A stretch of DNA of 26,149 bases from positions 6,943 through 33,091 of the forward strand of contig BQXS01010833.1 of the NCBI GenBank assembly GCA_024181965.1. The letters are read 5' to 3'. Shown here piece after piece: positions 8,984-17,560 of this stretch. The first letter of the stretch is position 1; each line of letters opens with the position of its first letter. Source of the stretch: Aduncisulcus paluster. Taxonomy: Eukaryota; Fornicata. Position numbers and translations under genes: made by a program. The notes beneath the pieces were generated by a model. That model was not told the DNA's origin. It saw only the letters and a list, made by a program, of their open reading frames with translations, and did no database searches.

Positions 8984-10783
8984 CTATTCTTCTTCAGATC
9001 GTATAATTTGTCCTCGTTTCAAAAGAGTATATAATTGAAGGATATCATGAGAATCAAAGCTATTTCCAGAAATGATCAATTCCTTGAGTTTCTTAAATTG
9101 CTGAAGGATCATCCGAATGTATATTATGGAATCTTCTGAGAACAGATTGTTGGACAAATTGATAACTTTCAAACCGTTCACCCTTGAAAGAATCTCAAAG
9201 ACATTTCTTCGAACACTCGTACGATTACCAAGAGCATTCCCAGAGAGGTCAAGAGTCTGAAGGCTTTGAAAGGATTCCCAATGGATGGAACTTAGATGAG
9301 ACAAACACAAACCGAGTCCTTTGAAGTTAAGAGAAACAATATTGGGCATTTTCTTGAGTAAGGGGACCAAAATAGCAACAAACCGAGTCAAAATTGTGCG
9401 TGAAGGAGCAACAAAACCTTCAAAGGACACAGATTCCACACGATTCCATCCATTCTTCTCAACATGAGAGAGAAAACCTTTATATAGAACCATCTTATTC
9501 GAAGCTGACTCAGATTCAAAGAACTTCACAAATCTCCTCCGATCCCGTGACCAATCATCCATCTTGACTTTCTTTGACTTTCTCATACTGGTTTTTTGTG
9601 GAGCATTCACAGTGGATGTTGTTTGTCTTCTTCGAGATGTTATCACAGAAGGCGACATTATCAATGATCTTTGTTTCCCTTGCGTACCTTTCTCGTGCTT
9701 TTTCTGAGTTATTGGGACATCTGACTCTTTTCCTTCAGCCAACGATTCCAAATAGATACACAAAGAATCTCTCTTCTTGCGAAGCTCTTCTCTTCTCTTC
9801 TTCTCTTCCTCTTTCCATTTAACTTTCAATTCATCATTCAGACTTGTCCACTTACCAATTATAGCAGTCCTTCGTTTTCCACATATTTTCCCCTCTTCTT
9901 CTTCTTCTTCTTTCTCGTCTTCCTCATCTTTCCCATCTTTCTTGGCCCTGGTCAAAGCCTTTCTCCTTTCTCTCAAAAGGAACAATTTCAGTTCTTCTTC
10001 TGCCATCTTCTCTTCTGCGCCGCCATCGCCAAGCCATACCCAAGGATGTTTGCGATGAACATGAAGAACCATGTCATCCACGCTCAGGCATTGGAAAGTG
10101 CATGTAACAACGGGGCACCGAATATGGGAAAAGTGTGGCGCGAAAGGGAAGAGAGGAGAGAGCAATGAGGAAGGAGTATGGAGAAAGGAAGAACATTGGG
10201 GACAAAACGAGGAAGAAAAAACAGGTTTAGAGTTGCTGAGAGAGGATTTATCAATACAATCTCTGAAATATTGAGATGATTTTAAGACTCGACATTCGTC
10301 ATGTCTCATTTCTCTCTCACGATCGCTAGAAATTGAGGAAGCATCAGCAACAACTTTGGGAGGGCAATGGACAATTCTAAAATGATTAACATTAAGACAG
10401 AGTAACATCCACATAAAAATGGGCACCGAATAATGAGGTAACCTTGGCATGGGTGAGGGGGCAGTCGGTGAAGTTTTCGATGAATCATCATTTCTAAAAA
10501 TAGAATTTCTAAAAATAGTTCGGAATGGTACAATCAATCGTTTATCTGATGTATTTCCTTCAACACACAATGATACAGTGGGACTTCCGTCAAGAACACG
10601 TTGAGGAGAAATTGATTGAGATTTGTGAACTGGCAGTCTCTCACCAAATGGCATTGGAGTTGTCGAGTATATATATGGATTCGTACTTCCAGATATTCTT
10701 TGTTCAGAAGCAGAAGTCATTCCTTCAAGACCATTTAGCTGACATAGACGTCTTCTTCTCAAACGCTGTCTCCTCACAGGTTG
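8984..10783 (-). CDS. zinc-finger / leucine-rich-repeat protein, C-terminal part
   Basis: This frame continues, shifted by one base, from the frame of 10725-12398. Seen in order: two C2H2-like zinc motifs in tandem, CPQC...HFSH and CPVVTC...HVHRKH (plus strand about 10020-10210); a long charged region rich in Glu/Lys/Arg (about 9700-9990); then about 145 residues of leucine-rich repeats at the C-terminus, with LQTLDLSGNAL, LKVINLSNNLF and LKELIISGNSF spaced about 28-29 residues apart, the length of RNase-inhibitor-type repeats. Stop TAG. LRRs usually bind proteins and C2H2 fingers bind nucleic acid or protein; no specific function is recognised. It could instead be a separate gene starting at ATG 10720, two codons after the upstream stop, but a frameshifted single gene of about 1130 residues is more likely because both halves carry the same zinc-motif style. 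Confidence 0.75.
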   Translation of the reverse strand, partial: QPVRRQRLRRRRLCQLNGLEGMTSASEQRISGSTNPYIYSTTPMPFGERLPVHKSQSISPQRVLDGSPTVSLCVEGNTSDKRLIVPFRTIFRNSIFRNDDSSKTSPTAPSPMPRLPHYSVPIFMWMLLCLNVNHFRIVHCPPKVVADASSISSDREREMRHDECRVLKSSQYFRDCIDKSSLSNSKPVFSSSFCPQCSSFLHTPSSLLSPLFPFAPHFSHIRCPVVTCTFQCLSVDDMVLHVHRKHPWVWLGDGGAEEKMAEEELKLFLLRERRKALTRAKKDGKDEEDEKEEEEEEGKICGKRRTAIIGKWTSLNDELKVKWKEEEKKRREELRKKRDSLCIYLESLAEGKESDVPITQKKHEKGTQGKQRSLIMSPSVITSRRRQTTSTVNAPQKTSMRKSKKVKMDDWSRDRRRFVKFFESESASNKMVLYKGFLSHVEKNGWNRVESVSFEGFVAPSRTILTRFVAILVPLLKKMPNIVSLNFKGLGLCLSHLSSIHWESFQSLQTLDLSGNALGNRTSVRRNVFEILSRVNGLKVINLSNNLFSEDSIIYIRMILQQFKKLKELIISGNSFDSHDILQLYTLLKRGQIIRSEEE

Positions 10784-10785
10784 AA

Positions 10786-10817
<32 letters not shown>

Positions 10818-12398
10818 AGAGGAAGACTCTTCATCATCTGGCGAAAAATCATCGGAACCATCACTTTTTTCTTCCTCTTTCCCTTCCTTATCTCCATTTT
10901 TATCACCAACATGGGCAGTGGGGGATTTGGAAAGGTCATCACCTCGTCTAACATCACTCTCAGAGGACTCAGCTTCAATGTCATCAATGTTTGTCTTTCT
11001 ATGTTCAATTTCTCGCTTTCTATCTGCATATTTCTTCAAGTATTCAATGATATTCGCTTCTTTTGAAAGGAATTGAGATCTTTTTCTTGAACGAACTTCA
11101 CAAAGAAGGCTTTGAGAGTCTTTGTCTGAATGATTTTTAACATGTTGTCCTCCCGACAACGAATTAATTTCCCCACTAGAAGCTCCTTTTAGATCCTTGG
11201 TAACTTTAACTTTAGCTTTTTGGGATAGTGATGGATATGACAGGCTCTTTCGAATGGTATCTAATTTATCTCTCAAAGATGAATGCTCAAGGGAGAGTGC
11301 ATCGATGTCCTCACTATCTAAACTCAATGTAATGAAAGGGAATACTTTCTCAAACGAACTATTAATAACCTTTTCTGGAACATCACTCATCCATCCTCCA
11401 CATATCCAACGATTTATGAACATTTGGACGTGTTCTTCGATGTGTAGTTGGAACGTATATAAAGAAGGGAGAGAAGGGAGAGGAAAAGACAATGAACAAA
11501 TTGGACACACAATATAAGGCTCTGACGCATGGCCCAATGTGTGAACACTCTCATAGGAATAGGATCTAACCACTTGGTGTGAAATGGAATGAAATAAATC
11601 TTGAGAAAGTGCAATGAATTGATACAGAGATTCGTTGAGATAAGACCCGGATAAATTCTCAGTTGAAGGCTTTTTATGCCGATTTAACTCATCAATAAAC
11701 ATGATACACGCGATATTATCACACATTCTTCGGATCTTTGCTGACCACACGGTGGTGAATCGTTCAAAGTTAGAGGCAATATTGTGAGCAAGTGAAATAA
11801 CACATGGAATATGAGCATTAATAAGATCAAAAGCTGGTTTATCAATATAAGAGCGAACCATACTAAGCTGATGAGCCAATCTTTCGCCAATAAACTGTGT
11901 ATTCCGAGTGTAGCTCAGTGGAATCTTTGTTTCTGCAAAATGAGGGAATGGATCATCAACTGAAGTTTCATCCGCATCGTACCTCGAAGAGTCATTATCT
12001 ATTTCGACTGTAGAATCTGAATAAGCGTTATATACGGGAATATTTGAAGGGGTAGCAACCGGAGGAGATGAAGAGGAATATGTAGCACCTTTTTGCCTAT
12101 GTTTACGCTTTTGACCCTTTTTCCTGACACGGCTATTCATAGGAGTCGGAGTGGAAAGCCTTGATAAATCAGATGAATCTAGAGATGGATCAATACGATA
12201 AATATCGTGAACAAGTTTTTCTTCAGGTAATAATAGGGAAGATGATATACATGATAATATTTGTTTTGTTTCCTCCTTTGAAACTAGAAAATAATACGAA
12301 AGTTTTTCCAATAAAGCATCAGAATAGATAACTCGCGGTGGAGCCTTTTTAGTCTTGGGTATAGTGATATCTGGAAGATGACTGAAACTTTTATCCAT
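10725..12398 (-). CDS. zinc-finger / leucine-rich-repeat protein, N-terminal part
   Basis: This 557-codon ORF starts at ATG 12398 and ends TGA at 10725. Residues about 25-70 are probably helical; 100-150 are Ser/Pro/Asp-rich linker. At 298-323 there is CPIC followed by HIEEH (C-x2-C-x17-H-x3-H), a possible zinc finger. After about residue 390 the chain becomes Lys/Glu/Ser-rich and enters an acidic and poly-Ser tract encoded by consecutive TCT/TCC codons (about 10785-10830). Immediately after this tract the frame closes within about 18 codons, while the +1 frame continues for roughly 600 codons with matching zinc motifs. The break is therefore probably an indel in the triplet run, either real or an assembly error. 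No GT-AG intron that restores the frame was found across the junction. Function not recognised. Confidence 0.75.
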
Positions 12399-12679
12399 AA
12401 AATATGATATAACAATATGGATATGTCTTCAAAACTAGTGTATACAGACGAATCTTTTTTATAATTCGAATAATTGCTCATTATTCAAACAAATAATGAA
12501 GATGGGATATCAAAGTGACTGGTTGGTTTTTTTATTGTATTTAAATTATTATATTTACTTGGATCACGGTAATAGTGGAAGCCACCAATCGAATCCAAAT
12601 CCACGAGTAAAACAGAACAAATACAGGATTTCGTCAAATGAAATATTATTTTCTTATACAAATAATAAATAATATTGTT
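12399..12679. other. intergenic, zinc-finger/LRR 5' side / cullin 3' side
   Basis: 281 nt between two minus-strand genes. AT-rich, holding the presumed promoter of the zinc-finger/LRR gene and the cullin 3' UTR. Nothing else recognised. Confidence 0.4.
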
Positions 12680-15600
12680 TCATTCACCATAAGCAAACCC
12701 ATTTTTACCTCTGATAATAAATTCTCTTCCAAGTAGCTTATCGACGGCTTTCTTGACAAATTTCTTCCCTTCTTCTCCATATTTTAACTTGACAACACTT
12801 ATTAACTGGGTCATAGGTATTGAATTCCCTGTATTCTTTTTCAATAAATTCATAATACACGCTTCAACACAGCTCTGTCCAAGACAAGGGTAAATCTTGC
12901 TCGCTGACGATGAATCGGCGCTTATCTTATCTATTTCCTTGCTAAATAATGATTTTCTCTGGATATGCGAATCTCCTTCCTTCATTTTCTCTTTCGTTTC
13001 CTCTTCTTTTTCAAGTTCAAACGTCTGAGGAGGACTTTGGATAATTCTGACTTGAGAAAGTCCAATGTCATCATTAAAACCATACCACATAAATGCTGGG
13101 GCATCATGACTCACACGATCCTCCTCCTCCTCTTCTTCTTTCTTTCCTTCTTTTAAAACGATGCATTGAATGACATTATTATATAATAAATCATTTAAAA
13201 TCGATGGAAGCTCGTCATATGATATTCCTGTGGCACGAGATAGATCCTGAATGGACGATACATGCTCAATATGCATAAGAACAAGAGCGAAAAGAACATT
13301 ACAAACAATGGATATTGGTTTCCCTGTCTTTGGAATATACCTTTCGAGAACAACAGTTCCGAAATCCCAACATACGTGTAATCTCTTCTTTTTCCATTTC
13401 TTATGCATCCCATTGGCTATTATACTCTCTACTTTTCCTTTAACAGCATGTGGAATCCTAAGACGATCGGCAGAGGGAGATATACCCATCCACGCGGCAC
13501 TATTCAACACCCGAAGGTCAACCTCTTCATTTCCGTCTCCCTCTCTCTTCTCCTCTCCTTTCTCTTCGTCCTTTTGCTTGGATACTACCTCTGATTGTGA
13601 CCATCTCTCTTCCTTTTCTTGAATATCGGCTAACATCCTTTCCTCCTTAGTAATATAAGTTCCGCCACAAATATCTTTAATGCAAGCAATAACTCTCTTC
13701 TCTCCTTCCAGAGCACATCCGTCAAGTAATCGATGAGCAAGGAAAATTCGGTTGCATTCTAAAAATATCTTCTTTGAACCCAGCATCTCGAACAGTTTCA
13801 TCAGAATAAACAAACGGGCACCGGAAGTGGGTTTCCCATGGCGCAATGATTGCTCACGAAGCTCAATGTCAAGATGTGCAGCAAAACATGCAGCCAGGGA
13901 GTCAGGTCGTTCTCGAAGTATTGACGAAAGTGTCCGATTGACTTCTTTCAAGGCATTTCGATCGACTATAGATCCCGTGGAGGTGGTGAGTGAACCACTA
14001 GAACCTCCAGAGCTCAGGAAAGACACTCGAACATGTCTTAAAGCAGCCGTCGCAAGACGAATGATTGTTGCACTCACAATTCCTGGCGTAGTCTGACTGG
14101 AAGCAGGGGAAGAGAGCGAAGAATAGGGTGATGATATGGTTGGAATCTCTCCAGAAGAACCATGGAAATAAGAGCCAGATGTTGGGTTGAAAGACGAAGA
14201 AGCAGAAGAAGCGGAGCCACTCGTTATGATATCATCCTTGGAGTCGTAACCATTAGCATTGAATGATTTTCTGGAGTGTGGTAACGTAAGTTGAGTTCGG
14301 AATAATGAGCGGGCACTATTGGTCTTCTTCACAGTTTCAGCACAATTGGGAGGAAGCAAACACACAACCGAGAGAAGGAGTTTTTTGAGTAGAATACAGT
14401 ATAACGATAAGGACTCTCCATAACCATGATAAGCAACAGATACATGAGAATAAAATGCATGAAGTTTCTCATATCTAAAAATAGAACACAATGAATCGTC
14501 ACCACTGCTTGTTAACATTGAAGAAGAGCCTGAAGCTGAGGCTGTTTGGCCGATAGATGCAGCCCTTTTTCTCTCCTTCTCAGCTCTGATCATTCCCTGT
14601 ACAGCCGTGAGGGGAGCGTATTGCATTGAAATGCATATGGATTTGCACAAACAGATGTCACACAGAGGTGGAGGTGTCAACAAAGCCAGCGAGACAGCCA
14701 GAGAGAGGGGGAGAGAGAGGTGAGGGAGGGTCAGTAATGAGAGATGAATGGAAGAGAAGAGTGACGGAGCAAGAGAAGAGAGAGAAGAAGGGAAGGATTC
14801 AGGACTTGGGGGGGTCATAAGAAAACGATCTTCTGAATCATTCGAATCTGAGGACTTTGTTTCTGATAGAGGGCGACGTTCTCCAATCATAAATATCATC
14901 AATATGTGTGCGATTGTGCAAAGAAGAAGAATCGTACGGTCGATACATTGTAATGTCAAAAATATTGATTCCTCGTCCGATGAAGGATTTGGATTGATCT
15001 TAGGTCTTGGAATTGTCGAGTCTTTATGCAGTTTTTGCAGGCGTAACTTCTCAATCCTCTTTGCTTCCTCTTCTTTTTGCCTTGCTTCGACGTAATTGGT
15101 CATTGGAGTGTATCCTCGGATCACTTTCGAAGAGATCACTTTCGCAACTGACGTGAACCATCCTTCTTTTTGCTGTTTTTGTTGCATTTTCTTCTCGGAT
15201 GTGGCATGCACATCTTCTCCAGTAACTATTGTGAATATGGGATTAATATGGGCTTCAATGAATTTTTTACAATACCTATCGAGGGACTTAGCTAAAATAG
15301 CAATGGAAGGTGATAGAGCATTCATTTGAGAGAGAATAATGAAATAATGGGGCAATATCTGAAATTCTGGACTTTCAACCTCTTTAATAAATGATGGATA
15401 ATCAACATTGGCGTAATATTCCAATTTATCAAGAGTATTACCAAGAATAGCATTGAAAAAGTTGCAAATGGATATCTCTCTCCCGTCGATCTTTTCACTC
15501 GCTAAATATGTCTTCTCTCCAAATACAGAGAGTAAATATGCACATGATATCTGAGGATAGGCAGTTCCTGCAATGACTTCAAATAATTTGGCTGTTTTCT

Positions 15601-15763
15601 TGAATGTAAAATAAAATGAAACGAGAAACTGGTATATTTCTTTCTTCGAAAAGATAGATATGTCAGTAGTGGTTGTCATGAGTTTAGAAACTTTGTTTCT
15701 AAAAGTTTTACCGATTTGAACACAAAGATTATCAACCGATGTTAAATTAAATTTACGATTCAT
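12680..15763 (-). CDS. divergent, enlarged cullin
   Basis: Cullins scaffold RING E3 ubiquitin ligases: the N-terminal repeats hold substrate adaptors, the C-terminal half holds the RBX RING protein and receives NEDD8. Recognisable here (numbering from the ORF's first Met at 15823): SLAACFAAHLDIELREQ and FLECNRIFLAHRLLDG (about 695), equivalent to the cullin FxxYYKxHLAKRLL motif; a homology core with LHVCWDFGTVVLERYIP (about 818); a winged-helix region SIQDLSRATGISYDELPSIL; and a C-terminal NEDD8-type winged helix with CIMNLLKKNTG (about 990) keeping a Lys at the modification site. The N-terminal half is weakly similar and carries large Ser/Pro/Glu inserts, including a Leu/Ser/Pro-rich hydrophobic run. 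About 1030 residues compares with 750-800 normally. ATG 15763 (MNRKFNLTSV) is preferred over the upstream ATG at 15823. Stop TGA. The class (CUL1, 3, 4 or other) cannot be told. Confidence 0.85.
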   Translation of the reverse strand: MNRKFNLTSVDNLCVQIGKTFRNKVSKLMTTTTDISIFSKKEIYQFLVSFYFTFKKTAKLFEVIAGTAYPQISCAYLLSVFGEKTYLASEKIDGREISICNFFNAILGNTLDKLEYYANVDYPSFIKEVESPEFQILPHYFIILSQMNALSPSIAILAKSLDRYCKKFIEAHINPIFTIVTGEDVHATSEKKMQQKQQKEGWFTSVAKVISSKVIRGYTPMTNYVEARQKEEEAKRIEKLRLQKLHKDSTIPRPKINPNPSSDEESIFLTLQCIDRTILLLCTIAHILMIFMIGERRPLSETKSSDSNDSEDRFLMTPPSPESFPSSLSSLAPSLFSSIHLSLLTLPHLSLPLSLAVSLALLTPPPLCDICLCKSICISMQYAPLTAVQGMIRAEKERKRAASIGQTASASGSSSMLTSSGDDSLCSIFRYEKLHAFYSHVSVAYHGYGESLSLYCILLKKLLLSVVCLLPPNCAETVKKTNSARSLFRTQLTLPHSRKSFNANGYDSKDDIITSGSASSASSSFNPTSGSYFHGSSGEIPTISSPYSSLSSPASSQTTPGIVSATIIRLATAALRHVRVSFLSSGGSSGSLTTSTGSIVDRNALKEVNRTLSSILRERPDSLAACFAAHLDIELREQSLRHGKPTSGARLFILMKLFEMLGSKKIFLECNRIFLAHRLLDGCALEGEKRVIACIKDICGGTYITKEERMLADIQEKEERWSQSEVVSKQKDEEKGEEKREGDGNEEVDLRVLNSAAWMGISPSADRLRIPHAVKGKVESIIANGMHKKWKKKRLHVCWDFGTVVLERYIPKTGKPISIVCNVLFALVLMHIEHVSSIQDLSRATGISYDELPSILNDLLYNNVIQCIVLKEGKKEEEEEEDRVSHDAPAFMWYGFNDDIGLSQVRIIQSPPQTFELEKEEETKEKMKEGDSHIQRKSLFSKEIDKISADSSSASKIYPCLGQSCVEACIMNLLKKNTGNSIPMTQLISVVKLKYGEEGKKFVKKAVDKLLGREFIIRGKNGFAYGE

Positions 15764-15964
15764 GGTCAATACGCACAAAATGTTTGAATGATCGATGATG
15801 CTCTTGTCTAGCAAAAGTATCAATTAAAAAAGTTACACTTACTAATAAAATATAATATTTTTCTTTTGGATCTATTTTATCGTGAGGTTTTGATACCCAA
15901 AAAAAACGACTCGTTTTTTCCGTTCGGAACGGCTTTTTGGTGCATCCAGAACATAAAAATACAT
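15764..15964. promoter_or_regulatory. divergent promoter region, cullin / GDPD-like gene
   Basis: 201 nt between divergent starts (a longer cullin start at 15823 would reduce it to 141). It is AT-rich except for a cluster of perfect palindromes at 15901-15932, listed separately, that lies 33 nt before the ATG of the GDPD-like gene. Confidence 0.5.
15901..15932. promoter_or_regulatory. two abutting perfect palindromes
   Basis: 15901-15919 is AAAAAACGA, C, TCGTTTTTT (9+1+9), and 15920-15932 is CCGTTC, G, GAACGG (6+1+6). They touch without spacer. The flanks CCCAAAAA and CTTTTTGG also pair, so the whole segment could fold as nested stems. In single-stranded form it would be in the 5' UTR or core promoter of the GDPD-like gene. 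Function is inferred only from symmetry and position. Confidence 0.45.
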
Positions 15965-17020
15965 ATGAGATATAATTTATTTAAATTGGTTGTTTTTGGT
16001 TTCATTATAACCCTTGTAATGTGCGATTTGCGGACTATTTCAAACAATATCATGATAGTCGCTCCCGGTGGTCAATTTAACTCTGAAGACACTTCCTCCG
16101 CAGATGAAAACACTTCAGAAGCCATTTATAATTCCGTTGTTGCCGGTATTGATTCCGTACAGGTTGATATTAGGATTACACGTGATAAAGTTCCTGTTCT
16201 CTTTCGTTATTCAGATCTTTCTTATGGATCAACTTGTAGTGGTGCCGTTGAAGATACTAATTATGAAGATTTGGAAAATTGCCTTACTCCTAAACAGAAA
16301 TTATTCATTCCTTCTTTTGCTGATGCTATCACTCAAATCAATGCTGGCATCAGCGATGGAGGTGAAAATGTCACAGCCATTAGTATTGTCATGAATTTTC
16401 CTGAGAAGAATGAAGATGTTTACAACGCTGTCGCCGATGTGATCAAAGATGCCGATTATGATGTCCAATATTTCTTGGCTATCTTCCAAGATCTTGATGA
16501 CATTGATTCAGCTAAAGATCTGCTCCCTAAGAGGTGCTCTTTCCAAATTTATTCGGATATTTCGTTTGATTCCTCTTTCATGGACAAAATTAGTGACGAT
16601 CAAGTCAGAGGAATTGTACTCGATGCCAATGGTATTACTTTCGATTTTCTTACCATTGCCCATCGTAATGGGTTCTCTCTTTGGGCTAATAATGTCAGTG
16701 ATGAGAAAATTGCCAATCAGATGATTGATCTTGGAGTTAACGGTTTGATTTCTACAAATTGCCAACGTACAATGGAAACCGTCGAAAGTCTTAGATATTA
16801 TATTAATTCAGATGATTACTCCCAGTCTCAGGGCCGTACTATTACTCTTCTGGTCATTGTTTCAATAATTACTGCATTTGCTATTGCTTTCTTGGTTATT
16901 TCCATGATCAATTTCTTTTCTGCCTCCACAGAGGGTAAACAAAACAAAATTGAGATTGAAACTGAAACTTCTCCATTAGTTGAACAAGAAAAGGAAGTTT
17001 CTGGTGATGAAGCTGTGTAA
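15965..17020 (+). CDS. membrane-anchored GDPD-like protein, catalytic residues lost
   Basis: GDPD enzymes hydrolyse glycerophosphodiesters in a TIM barrel using His-Arg, Glu-x-Asp and His. Here a signal peptide (residues 1-20, LFKLVVFGFIITLVMC) is followed by a GDPD-like fold. IMIVAPGGQFNSEDT stands where the family has ...AHRG...PENT; SVQVDIRITRDKVPVLFRYSDL matches the ...ELDVxxTKDGxPVVxHDxTL strand pair; IPSFADAI matches IPTLxExL; and GFSLWANN...MIDLGVNGLIST matches the final strands. The HR pair is AP, the Glu is Gln66, and the second His is Arg81, so catalysis is unlikely. One transmembrane helix lies at about 292-320, then a 31-residue acidic tail, giving a type I topology. Sequons NTS, NVT and NVS lie in the lumenal part. 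Start 15965 is chosen because it begins the signal peptide; an in-frame ATG at 15866 would bury it. Length 351. Stop TAA. Confidence 0.8.
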   Translation: MRYNLFKLVVFGFIITLVMCDLRTISNNIMIVAPGGQFNSEDTSSADENTSEAIYNSVVAGIDSVQVDIRITRDKVPVLFRYSDLSYGSTCSGAVEDTNYEDLENCLTPKQKLFIPSFADAITQINAGISDGGENVTAISIVMNFPEKNEDVYNAVADVIKDADYDVQYFLAIFQDLDDIDSAKDLLPKRCSFQIYSDISFDSSFMDKISDDQVRGIVLDANGITFDFLTIAHRNGFSLWANNVSDEKIANQMIDLGVNGLISTNCQRTMETVESLRYYINSDDYSQSQGRTITLLVIVSIITAFAIAFLVISMINFFSASTEGKQNKIEIETETSPLVEQEKEVSGDEAV

Positions 17021-17560
17021 TTCATTAATTATTAGGCTGGGCTTTCCTCTTCCTCTTTCAAAACAAAATGCGAGTGAATTGATGACTAAATTCTATTTTC
17101 ATACCCCAAACTAAGAAAAGAATAAAAAATAAGGTGGTTCTATGACTTTTAAACAATGTTTAATAAACATGACTGTGCAAAATCTGTATTTAATGAATAA
17201 AATTTCAATGTGCACAAGGAAATGGATAAATAGAGTATAAACGTTACAAAATGACAAAAGAGCCATCTCAACACTTTTCAAAATAAGATCCAAATTGAAT
17301 AGGCAAATTTGGACATTTCGTTACATTAGATACAATATTTGGATTGAATTCCTGATTTCAAGTATGTTCTTCTATCTTAAGTTGTATTTTTTTTTTATAA
17401 TTCATTATTTTATACCTTTTTTAATGGCAAATATCTCGAATCGATCTCAAAGCTTTCTTTCATAAGTCCACATCCAATTGTACCTTTATCGCTCATTACT
17501 TTCAATTTGTAGCTTCAATTAATTGGTTTTCATCCGTATTTTTGATAGAATATCATTATT
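17021..17560. other. intergenic, between two plus-strand genes
   Basis: 540 nt of AT-rich DNA holding the 3' UTR of the GDPD-like gene and the upstream region of the next. An 8-bp inverted repeat, TCCAAATT/AATTTGGA with a 9-nt loop, is at 17289-17313, and a T tract is at 17388-17396. No gene, tRNA or repeat family was recognised. Confidence 0.4.

Noticed and set aside
8896-9006. 36-codon plus-strand ORF ending inside the LRR gene's 3' end
   Set aside because: Short, overlaps a real gene antisense, and has no recognisable features beyond an ordinary amphipathic composition.
10739-10864. Intron explaining the frame change in the zinc-finger/LRR gene
   Set aside because: The GT-AG pairs tried across the junction (99, 39, 126 and 11 nt) do not shift into the downstream frame without an immediate stop.
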